Positions 1-6,238 of a stretch of 13,488 bases of DNA are shown piece after piece. The notes under the pieces are model-generated. The model had not been told where the DNA came from. It made no database searches and worked only from the letters and a program-made list of their open reading frames with translations. The stretch lies in assembly GCA_024278015.1 (NCBI GenBank), contig JAJRUC010000360.1, positions 1-13,488 on the forward strand, in the 5' to 3' direction. Numbering within the stretch: position 1 is the first letter of the stretch; every line of letters begins with the position of its first letter. Source of the DNA: Chloroflexota bacterium. Lineage in GTDB: Bacteria > Chloroflexota > Anaerolineae > 4572-78. The translations under genes were made by a program, and so were the position numbers.

Positions 1-951
1 CTGATTTTTCTGGCGGCGGGCATAGACCGATTGTGGCGTGTGGCGGGGAAATGGCCGGCGGTGGCGGCGCTGGTGTGGGCCATCGGCTTGAACGGCGCAG
101 TCCTGGCCGCCGACCACTTCAACCCCGACCGGGCCAAAAGCCCGGAGTGGCGGCAGACGATTGGCTATCTTCTGGAGCGCCGGCAGGCCGAAACCGACGT
201 CATCCTGTATAATTTTCCGGAAGCCGCCGTCACCTATTACCTCGATACCGCCAATCCCCTGCCGGCGGCGGCGCGCGCCCCCGTCTTTTTGGTGCCCTTC
301 CAGCCGAACCCGGCCCCGGCGGAACTTGACCGCCAACTGACCGACTTGCTGGCCCCGTACCGGCGGGCGTGGTTTGTGCCGGTCAATGCCGCCGGCTGGG
401 ATGACCAAAAACTGGTTGAAACGTGGCTGCTGCGCCACGCCGACCGCATTGAGCAGGCCGACTTTCATTGGGCGCGAGTGACCGGCTATCTTACTCCGGC
501 GGGCATTTCTGCGGCGATGACCCGGCAGCCGGCGGTTTTTGAGCAGGGTATCACTTTGCGGGGCTTTCGGATAGCCAACAAACTGTCCACAAACACAATG
601 CAACTTTCACCGGGGGAAACGCTGGCTTTGCGCCTGTATTGGCAAGCGGCGGGGCCAACCGCTGCGCCGTTGACCGTCTTCGTCCAGTTAATTGACCCGA
701 CCGGCTTTTTGCGGGCCGGGTACGATAATCAGCCGGTGGGGGGGGCGTACCCCACCACGGCCTGGCAGCCCAACGAGCAGATAACCGACCCGTATCGCCT
801 TTCGCTGCCCGCCGACGCGCCGGCGGGCCGGTATCAGCTTTGGGTGGGGCTGTACAATCCGCAGACCGGCCGGCGGCTGGCCGCGCTGGATGAAGCCGGG
901 CAACCCCTGGCCGACCATGTGACGCTGGATATTGCCATCAATGTGGAGTGA
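1..951 (+). CDS. C-terminal part of a GT39-type membrane glycosyltransferase (5' truncated)
   Basis: The frame is open from base 1, so the gene starts upstream of the window; the TTG at 31 is not a credible start. The visible 316 residues begin with the end of a transmembrane helix (hydrophobic run around AVAALVWAIGLNGAVLAA). A soluble domain follows, holding the 'D..NPDRAKSPEWRQTIGYL' then 'VILYNFPEAAVTYYLD' segments seen after the last membrane helix of ArnT/PMT-like family 39 glycosyltransferases, in which an enzyme moves a sugar from a polyprenyl-phosphate donor on the outer face of the membrane. From about base 540 comes a beta-rich extension ('LSPGETLALRLYWQA', 'PAGRYQLWVGLYNPQTGRRL'). 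I associate this domain with Chloroflexota glycosyltransferases. The catalytic N-terminal part is outside the window, so family assignment rests on the C-terminal half. The O-antigen ligase gene that follows fits a role in envelope polysaccharide or glycoprotein building. Confidence 0.72.
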   Translation: MIFLAAGIDRLWRVAGKWPAVAALVWAIGLNGAVLAADHFNPDRAKSPEWRQTIGYLLERRQAETDVILYNFPEAAVTYYLDTANPLPAAARAPVFLVPFQPNPAPAELDRQLTDLLAPYRRAWFVPVNAAGWDDQKLVETWLLRHADRIEQADFHWARVTGYLTPAGISAAMTRQPAVFEQGITLRGFRIANKLSTNTMQLSPGETLALRLYWQAAGPTAAPLTVFVQLIDPTGFLRAGYDNQPVGGAYPTTAWQPNEQITDPYRLSLPADAPAGRYQLWVGLYNPQTGRRLAALDEAGQPLADHVTLDIAINVE

Positions 952-953
952 TA

Positions 954-981
954 TTGTTTCTGCGGAAAAAGACGGTATAAT
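954..981 (+). promoter_or_regulatory. Sigma-70-like promoter for the O-antigen ligase gene, nearly leaderless
   Basis: A TTGTTT (954-959) and a perfect TATAAT (976-981) are separated by 16 bp, just after the upstream TGA (949-951). Transcription would start about 987-989 and the ATG is at 992, which leaves almost no 5' leader. No Shine-Dalgarno sequence is visible before the ATG, which agrees with leaderless translation. This is read from sequence only; the start site is inferred. Confidence 0.55.
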
Positions 982-991
982 TTGAAACCGT

Positions 992-2443
992 ATGGTACAA
1001 AATAACTTGCTGGAAAAACTGAGAGCGCTGGTGGTGGCCGATGACCCCAAAACCGCCTTGGCCGGCGTGTTGATTGTGGTGGTGGTTGCCGGGGGGCTGG
1101 TGGGGCTGTTGTTCGGCGGGTTGGGGCCGTTGATGGCCGTGGCCCTGATAGCTGTGGCCGTGGCCGGCTATTTGATGCTGCGCAGCACCCAATGGGGGCT
1201 GGTGGCGCTGGTGCTGCTGATTGTGCTGCTGCCTTACGCCGCCCTGCCGTTTAAAATTGGATTCACCCCCACTTTTCTGGATGTCATTTTAGCCGCGTTG
1301 TTCGGCGTTTGGGTTTTGCGCATTGTCACCGGGCGCGAAACAACCTTCGAGGGGTCGCCGTTGGGCACGCCGATTTTCGCTTTTTTGGGCTGGTCGGTGG
1401 TGGCCTTCATCGCCGGGCTGGCGCACGCCTCGCTCACACCCTACATTTTACGCAACTACGCCGAAGTGCTGCTGGTGGTGCTGCTCTTTTTCATCGCCGT
1501 CAACCAGGTACGCACCGCCAAACAGCTTGAGCAAATCGCCTCCGTATTCCTGCTGGCCGGCGGGGCGATGTCTGTGGCCGGGATTGCCTTCTACTTCATC
1601 CCCGAAACCTGGACCATCGCCGTCCTGTCCCGGCTGCGTATTTTCGGCTATCCCACCGAAAATATCTTGCGTTACATTGAAGACAATCCCGACAACCCCA
1701 TGCGGGCCATCGCCACTTCAATTGACCCCAACGCCCTGGGGGGCTTGCTCATCATTTTGGCTATCATTGCCGTGGCCTTCTTGTTCGCCAAAAAAGCGGT
1801 ATTGCCCCGATTTTATCTGGCCGCCATCGCCGCTTCGATGCTGCTGCTGCTGTACCTCACCTATTCGCGCGGGTCGCTGGTGGGGGTGGTGGTTGCCCTG
1901 GGGGTAATGAGCCTGCTCCGCTATCGAAAATTACTGCTTTATATGGCCCTTTTGGCGGCAATAATGCTGATTTTACCCCAAACCCAAACTTACGTTTCCC
2001 GGTTTATTGAGGGGGTGCAGGGCGCGGATTTAGCCACCCAAATGCGTTTTGGGGAATACAAAGACGCTTTCACCCTCATTGCCCGCTATCCGTTGATGGG
2101 CGTGGGGTTTTCCGGCGCGCCGGATATTGATATTTACATCGGGGTTTCCAGCCTGTACCTGCTCATTGCCGAGCAAATGGGGCTGGTGGGCCTGGCCCTG
2201 TATCTGCTCATCAGCGCGATCTTTTTTGCGACGGTCTTTCGCGCGTGGCGCACCCTGCCCGCCGGACACCGGCTGGAAGCGCCCTTGCTGGGGTTTTCGC
2301 TGGCCGTTTTGGGGGCAATGGTGGGCGGCATCTTCGACCACTTCTTTTTCAACATCACCTTCACCCATCTGGTGGCAATTTACTGGCTGTGCATGGGTCT
2401 GGCTATGGCTGCGGTACTCATCATCCAACAGGAACCAAATTAG
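992..2443 (+). CDS. O-antigen ligase / Wzy-type polymerase family membrane protein
   Basis: The product is a 483-residue polytopic membrane protein with about a dozen hydrophobic segments spread over its whole length, the usual size and layout of the Wzy_C (O-antigen ligase, WaaL/Wzy-like) family. The conserved core is visible: 'LTYSRGSLVG' around residues 289-298 at the start of a helix pair, and 'YPLMGVGFSG' around 366-375 in the large periplasmic loop, where family members carry 'HPLxGVGxG'. These proteins join polysaccharide chains from an undecaprenyl-diphosphate carrier to an acceptor or polymerise repeat units on the outer face of the membrane. Specificity cannot be read from sequence, and ligase versus polymerase is open. 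The start at 992 is supported by the TATAAT just upstream and the length match; no ribosome binding site is seen. It follows a glycosyltransferase by 40 bp. Confidence 0.85.
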   Translation: MVQNNLLEKLRALVVADDPKTALAGVLIVVVVAGGLVGLLFGGLGPLMAVALIAVAVAGYLMLRSTQWGLVALVLLIVLLPYAALPFKIGFTPTFLDVILAALFGVWVLRIVTGRETTFEGSPLGTPIFAFLGWSVVAFIAGLAHASLTPYILRNYAEVLLVVLLFFIAVNQVRTAKQLEQIASVFLLAGGAMSVAGIAFYFIPETWTIAVLSRLRIFGYPTENILRYIEDNPDNPMRAIATSIDPNALGGLLIILAIIAVAFLFAKKAVLPRFYLAAIAASMLLLLYLTYSRGSLVGVVVALGVMSLLRYRKLLLYMALLAAIMLILPQTQTYVSRFIEGVQGADLATQMRFGEYKDAFTLIARYPLMGVGFSGAPDIDIYIGVSSLYLLIAEQMGLVGLALYLLISAIFFATVFRAWRTLPAGHRLEAPLLGFSLAVLGAMVGGIFDHFFFNITFTHLVAIYWLCMGLAMAAVLIIQQEPN

Positions 2444-2470
2444 TACTGCGTCAACAATGATTTAATGGCA

Positions 2471-2490
2471 GGGCACGCTGCATCGTGTCC
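2471..2490 (+). other. Hairpin downstream of the O-antigen ligase gene
   Basis: GGGCACG (2471-2477) can pair with CGTGTCC (2484-2490), giving seven pairs with one G-U and a six-base loop. It lies 27 bases after the stop codon. There is no T-run after it on either strand, so it is not a standard intrinsic terminator; it could protect the 3' end of the mRNA. A further 7-bp inverted repeat, TGCGTCA (2447-2453) and TGACGCA (2516-2522), brackets it. Confidence 0.35.
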
Positions 2491-2530
2491 CGGCGCCAAC
2501 CCGTCATTCCAGCCCTGACGCAACATTAGT

Positions 2531-2559
2531 TTGGCCTCAACTAAAAAATATGATATAGT
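2531..2559 (+). promoter_or_regulatory. Sigma-70-like promoter of the partner-switch operon
   Basis: TTGGCC (2531-2536) and TATAGT (2554-2559) stand 17 bp apart in an AT-rich island that contrasts with the GC-rich surroundings. A TATAAC at 2559-2564 is an alternative -10 element with worse spacing. The start of transcription would be near 2566, giving a leader of about 113 bases before the ATG at 2679. The match is by eye; the start site has not been measured. Confidence 0.5.
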
Positions 2560-2573
2560 ATAACTGTAGAACC

Positions 2574-2660
2574 GAAAGTTGTTTTTACAAGAACTTTCAG
2601 CGGTCAGCCGGCAGTTTTCGGCTTTTTGTTTTGATGCCGGGCGCTGATTGCTGACCGCTG
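2574..2660 (+). promoter_or_regulatory. Structured 5' leader (nested hairpins) of the partner-switch operon
   Basis: Three pairings can be read. GAAAGTT (2574-2580) pairs with AACTTTC (2592-2598), close to the predicted 5' end of the mRNA. CAGCGGTCAGC (2598-2608) pairs perfectly with GCTGACCGCTG (2650-2660) over 11 bp. Inside that long stem, CGGCA (2609-2613) pairs with TGCCG (2635-2639). A competing short hairpin, AGCCG (2606-2610) with CGGCT (2619-2623), runs directly into the T-rich stretch 2623-2632 (TTTTTGTTTT) and resembles a weak intrinsic terminator. It shares bases with the long stem, so the two folds exclude each other, as in an attenuator. The Shine-Dalgarno GGAGG (2669-2673) stays outside all stems. 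The 3' side is also an imperfect heptamer repeat (GCTGATT, GCTGACC, GCTGTTT, 2643-2663), so a dispersed intergenic repeat is an alternative reading. Confidence 0.45.
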
Positions 2661-2678
2661 TTTCTCACGGAGGAACTT

Positions 2679-3017
2679 ATGCTGGAAATTACCGGGCAGG
2701 AATTACGTCGATGTGATTTGGTAAAAGTCAGGGGTCGGGTAGACAGCGATACCGCCCCGGAATTGGGCCGGGCGCTGCACGACATCATCAAAGCCGGACG
2801 CTTTAAAATTGTGCTGAACGTTTCGGGGGTGTCATTTATGTCCAGCGCCGGGCTGCGACAGCTTATTGACATCCTGAAAACCTGCAAACGCTGGAACCGG
2901 GGCAATCTGCTGCTGGCAGAGGCGTCGCCCAAACTTTACGAAGTGCTGGAACTGGCCGGCTTGTTGAGCATTTTCAGCGTCTACAAAACCGAAGCGGAAG
3001 CAGTGGGTAGTTTTTAG
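2679..3017 (+). CDS. Anti-sigma factor antagonist, STAS domain (RsbV/SpoIIAA type)
   Basis: The 112 residues form a single STAS domain of normal length. The switch segment 'VSGVSFMSSAGLR' (about residues 48-60) aligns with the 'FMDSSGLG' loop of SpoIIAA and the 'MDSTGLG' loop of RsbV; Ser56 falls on the serine that the cognate kinase phosphorylates, and the preceding Asp is replaced by Ser55. In the known systems the dephosphorylated antagonist binds the RsbW/SpoIIAB kinase and frees its sigma factor or other target. The start is fixed by a strong GGAGG at 2669-2673, five bases before the ATG. The gene opens a four-gene operon, with only three bases between its stop and the RsbW-type gene, so this kinase is its likely partner. 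The symbol is left empty because orthology to rsbV cannot be shown from the sequence. Confidence 0.9.
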   Translation: MLEITGQELRRCDLVKVRGRVDSDTAPELGRALHDIIKAGRFKIVLNVSGVSFMSSAGLRQLIDILKTCKRWNRGNLLLAEASPKLYEVLELAGLLSIFSVYKTEAEAVGSF

Positions 3018-3020
3018 CCC

Positions 3021-3446
3021 ATGACGGCGGACGCATCGTTAAAAATTGCCGGGTTATACCAAAATCTGGTTAAAATTACCGATTTTGTGACGAAGTGGGC
3101 GCGTACCGCCCGGTTGAACGACCGGGCGATGTACGCCGTGCAAATGTCGGTGGACGAGGCGTGCAGCAATATCATCGAACACGCCTACGGCGGCGAGGGC
3201 AAAGGCGATATTCACCTGCGCTGCGAACTGCTTGACGCCGGCTTGCGGGTGACGATTGTTGATTTTGGCCGCCCCTTCAACCCGCAACTTGTCGAAGCGC
3301 CCAATTTGCGCGCCCCCCTGGAAGAGTGGGGCGCAGGCGGGTTGGGCCTTTTTTTGATGCGACAATTGATGGACGAAGTCTCCTTCTCTTTTAAACCCGG
3401 GCGCAACGAACTGGTGATGCTTAAAAAACGGACGCCCCCGGCATGA
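3021..3446 (+). CDS. Anti-sigma regulatory factor / serine kinase (RsbW/SpoIIAB type)
   Basis: This 141-residue cytoplasmic protein is a single GHKL-type ATPase domain (HATPase_c_2). The N-box is 'SVDEACSNIIEHAY' (about 43-56, with Glu46 and Asn50), the G1 box 'VDFGRPFNP' (80-88, Asp81 and Gly83) and the G2 box 'GGLGLFLM' (106-113). These bind Mg-ATP and allow phosphorylation of the STAS antagonist, so the catalytic set looks intact. In known circuits such proteins hold a sigma factor or another output protein until the antagonist, dephosphorylated by a PP2C phosphatase, takes its place. The antagonist gene lies three bases upstream, and the phosphatase gene overlaps the stop codon (ATGA, 3443-3446). 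No sigma gene lies beside it, so the output target is unknown. No good ribosome binding site precedes the ATG; translational coupling is likely. Confidence 0.9.
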   Translation: MTADASLKIAGLYQNLVKITDFVTKWARTARLNDRAMYAVQMSVDEACSNIIEHAYGGEGKGDIHLRCELLDAGLRVTIVDFGRPFNPQLVEAPNLRAPLEEWGAGGLGLFLMRQLMDEVSFSFKPGRNELVMLKKRTPPA

Positions 3447-6238
3447 CGGACGCCCAACATCCGCCTCCGCCCGCCCCCCCCCACGCATCCTTCGATACCC
3501 CTTTTGAACAGTTGCGGGCCATCGCTGAAGTGAGCCGGGCCATCGTCTCTGAGCTGGATTTGGATAACCTGCTGCAACTGGTGGCTAACCTGCTGCATGA
3601 GCGATTCGGCTATCCCTTTGTGCATATTTTTGTGGTGCATCCGGGCCGCTGCTGGATTGAATTTAAAGCGGGCGTGGGCCTGTACGCCACCCATATCAGG
3701 CGGGAATTATCCTTCGATTTACATGACGACAGCGGCATTATCCCCTGGGTGGCCCGAACCGGCCAGGCGGCGTTGGTCAACAACGTGCATGCCGATAGCC
3801 ACTTTCGGCCACTCTCTCCCCCCGGCATCGACATCAAATCGGAATTGACCGTGCCCCTGAGTTTTGGCGATGAGGTTCTGGGCGTTTTCGATATTGAAAG
3901 CGAATCGTTTGACGCCTTCACCGCCGATGACCTGTGGTTGCTGGAGACGCTGGCGGCCAACATTGCCATTGCCCTGCGAAACGCCATCCTGTTTCGGTCC
4001 GAGCGCTGGCGGCGGCAGGCGGCAGACAGCCTGCGGGAAATTGCCGGGGTGGTGCGGGCCAAAGAAACCCTCGATAACACCCTGAAGGCGATTTTACAGC
4101 AGCTTAACGTCATTTTGCCGATGACCTTTGCCGCCATCTGGCTCAAAACCGATGACGGTTTCCGGTTTAAAATCGGGTGCGGCCTTAAGGCAGATCCGCC
4201 CCCCACAACCGTCACCCATCCCTGGTTTGATGACATTGTGGCCGCCGATGCCGCCCTGGTGCGTCGCCCGGAAGACCCCCCTTCCCCCCTGGCCGAACAG
4301 TTTCCGCCCACCCATTCGGCGGTGGGCGCGGCCCTGACCGTTGATGAAGATGTGCTGGGCGTGCTGGTGCTGGCCCATCGACAGGCCAACCGCTTTGGGC
4401 ACGAAGCCCGCCGCCTGCTGGAAATCTTCGCCGGACAGGCCGCCGTTGTCATCCAGAATACCGAACTGTACCACAAAGCGCAACAACAGGCCTGGGTCAG
4501 CACGGCCCTGCTGCAAGTGGCCGAAGCCACCCGCAACTTGCGCGGGCTAAACGAGATTCTTGCGGCGGTGACGCGCATCAGCCCCATCATTGCCGGGGTG
4601 CGGGCCACGGCCATCTGGCTAAAGCCGCCCGCCGCCGAGGTGTTTCAGTGCGTGGCGGCCTACGGTTTTGGCCCGGCGCAACAGACCGTTTTGGAAGGCG
4701 CGCCCCTGTCTGCGCAAACCCTGCTGGTTATCCGGCTGGCAATTTTGAAGCAGCCGGTGGTGGTGTCCCCCCAAAACGCCGATGTCCGGCTTCCGCCGGA
4801 ACTGGCCCCCTTGTTCGGCGGGCAGAACCTGCTCTTTTTGCCCCTCCTCTCCCAAGGAGATTTGAACGGGCTGATGATGATGCTGTTGCGCCCGGAGCAA
4901 ATTTTTTCCACCGAACATTTGCGCATCCTGAGCGGCATTGCCCACCAAACCGCTTCAGCCATTCAAACCGCGCAACTGGTTGAGGCCCGGCAAGCCGAAG
5001 CCTGGGTCAGCACGGCTCTGTTGCAGGTGGCCCAGGTGGTCGCTTTGCAATCAGACCTGTCTGAAGTGCTGGATACGGTGGCCCGCCTGACCCCCATGCT
5101 GACCGGGGTGAGTCAGTGTCTGGTGTTTGTATACAACGGCGTCGAGTGTACTCTCTCTGCCCTGCGCGGCTTTCGGCTGCCCGGCCTGCCGTTGACTATG
5201 GATTTGCGAGATTTTGCCCCCTTGCAAGCCGCCCTGACCGACGGCCAACCCCATCCCCTGCAACAACTGGTTGACCTGCCGCCGGTCTTGCGCCCGTATT
5301 TTTCCGCCCCCCGTTTTCAGGGCATAATTTTGCCCTTGAACGTTAAAGGCAGCGTGGTGGGGGCCTTGATGGTGGTTGACCAGCAGCCCCCGGCCCATTC
5401 GGCGCTGGCCGCCAGACGACGGGATATTTTAACCGGCATCGCCTATCACATCGCTCTGGCCATCGACAACGCCCGCCTGTACGCGGAACGCGCGCGCCAA
5501 CAGCAATTTGAACGCGAGTTGCAACTGGCCCGCGAGATTCAGGCTTCGTTCATCCCGGATGAATTGCCCGCCCCGCCCGGCTGGGAACTGGCTTCGTTTT
5601 GGCGTATGGCCCGCGAAGTGGGCGGCGATTTCTTCGATATTATTCCGCTGTCCGGCCAACGGCTGCTGATTATCATCGCCGATGTGGCCGACAAGGGCCT
5701 GCCCGCCGCCCTGTTCATGGCCCGAACCAGTTCGCTGGTGCGGGCGGTGGCCCTTGATTTGGACCAACCCGCCCAAATTTTGGCCCGCGTCAACCAGCTG
5801 CTGGCCGAAAGCGCCCGGCAAGGCATGTTTGTGACCGCCTTTTGCGCGGTCCTCTATTTGGAAAACGGCCGCCTGGATTACGCCTCTGCCGGGCACAACC
5901 CGCCCATCGTGGTCAGACAATCGACCCGCACCGAAACGCTGCGGGCCAACGGCATTGTGCTGGCCGTGCTTGATACGGCGGACTTTGAGCAAAAATCGGC
6001 GCAACTGGAGCCGGGTGACGGCGTGCTGTTTTATACCGATGGCGTGACCGAAGCCTTCAATGCCCAGGACGATATGTTCGGCGCAGAGCGGCTGCTGGCC
6101 GCTCTGCGGGCCAACTGGTCGATGGCCGCTGTCGCGCTGGTCGATAGCCTGTACCAAACTGTGTTCGATTTTACCCGCCCGCACCCCCAATCTGATGATT
6201 TTACGCTGCTGTTGCTGAAAAGGAAACGCAATCAATGA
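3443..6238 (+). CDS. Four-GAF sensor protein with C-terminal SpoIIE/PP2C serine phosphatase domain
   Basis: The 931 residues begin with a Pro-rich tail and then hold four GAF-like modules, roughly 25-185, 195-345, 350-515 and 520-680. A helical linker ('FERELQLAREIQASFIP', about 690-705) follows, then a SpoIIE-type PP2M/PP2C phosphatase domain to the end. Metal-binding motifs are intact: 'GGDFFD' (727-732), 'ADVADKG' (746-752), 'FYTDGVTEA' (863-871) and 'SDDF' near 917-920. The protein should be a soluble, ligand- or signal-sensing phosphatase that removes phosphate from the STAS antagonist encoded two genes upstream, like RsbU/RsbP. Modules three and four share 'AWVSTALLQVA' 170 residues apart, so they look duplicated. 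No transmembrane segment was seen. The ATG overlaps the previous stop, and its own TGA overlaps the next ATG (6235-6238). GAF ligands cannot be read from sequence. Confidence 0.92.
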   Translation: MTDAQHPPPPAPPHASFDTPFEQLRAIAEVSRAIVSELDLDNLLQLVANLLHERFGYPFVHIFVVHPGRCWIEFKAGVGLYATHIRRELSFDLHDDSGIIPWVARTGQAALVNNVHADSHFRPLSPPGIDIKSELTVPLSFGDEVLGVFDIESESFDAFTADDLWLLETLAANIAIALRNAILFRSERWRRQAADSLREIAGVVRAKETLDNTLKAILQQLNVILPMTFAAIWLKTDDGFRFKIGCGLKADPPPTTVTHPWFDDIVAADAALVRRPEDPPSPLAEQFPPTHSAVGAALTVDEDVLGVLVLAHRQANRFGHEARRLLEIFAGQAAVVIQNTELYHKAQQQAWVSTALLQVAEATRNLRGLNEILAAVTRISPIIAGVRATAIWLKPPAAEVFQCVAAYGFGPAQQTVLEGAPLSAQTLLVIRLAILKQPVVVSPQNADVRLPPELAPLFGGQNLLFLPLLSQGDLNGLMMMLLRPEQIFSTEHLRILSGIAHQTASAIQTAQLVEARQAEAWVSTALLQVAQVVALQSDLSEVLDTVARLTPMLTGVSQCLVFVYNGVECTLSALRGFRLPGLPLTMDLRDFAPLQAALTDGQPHPLQQLVDLPPVLRPYFSAPRFQGIILPLNVKGSVVGALMVVDQQPPAHSALAARRRDILTGIAYHIALAIDNARLYAERARQQQFERELQLAREIQASFIPDELPAPPGWELASFWRMAREVGGDFFDIIPLSGQRLLIIIADVADKGLPAALFMARTSSLVRAVALDLDQPAQILARVNQLLAESARQGMFVTAFCAVLYLENGRLDYASAGHNPPIVVRQSTRTETLRANGIVLAVLDTADFEQKSAQLEPGDGVLFYTDGVTEAFNAQDDMFGAERLLAALRANWSMAAVALVDSLYQTVFDFTRPHPQSDDFTLLLLKRKRNQ
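4490..5032 (+). repeat. Internal duplication between GAF modules three and four
   Basis: The 33-bp stretches 4490-4522 and 5000-5032 differ at only three positions and lie exactly 510 bp (170 codons) apart. Both encode 'AWVSTALLQVA' at the start of a GAF module; the rest of the two modules has diverged. This indicates tandem duplication of one module, with the linker helix kept, and it is also a place where recombination could add or remove a module. Confidence 0.7.

Noticed and set aside
31..33. TTG start of the first gene
   Set aside because: The frame is open to base 1 and the protein begins in mid-helix; the gene is truncated by the window.
2471..2491. Intrinsic terminator for the O-antigen ligase gene
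   Set aside because: The hairpin exists but no T-run follows it on the + or - strand.
3610..4614. Open frame of 334 codons on the - strand within the GAF region
   Set aside because: Low-complexity Ser/Arg/Ala product, no start signal and fully inside the real gene.
4490..5032. Frameshift or assembly duplication in the phosphatase gene
   Set aside because: The two copies have diverged between the shared starts and the frame is intact, so this is an old domain duplication.
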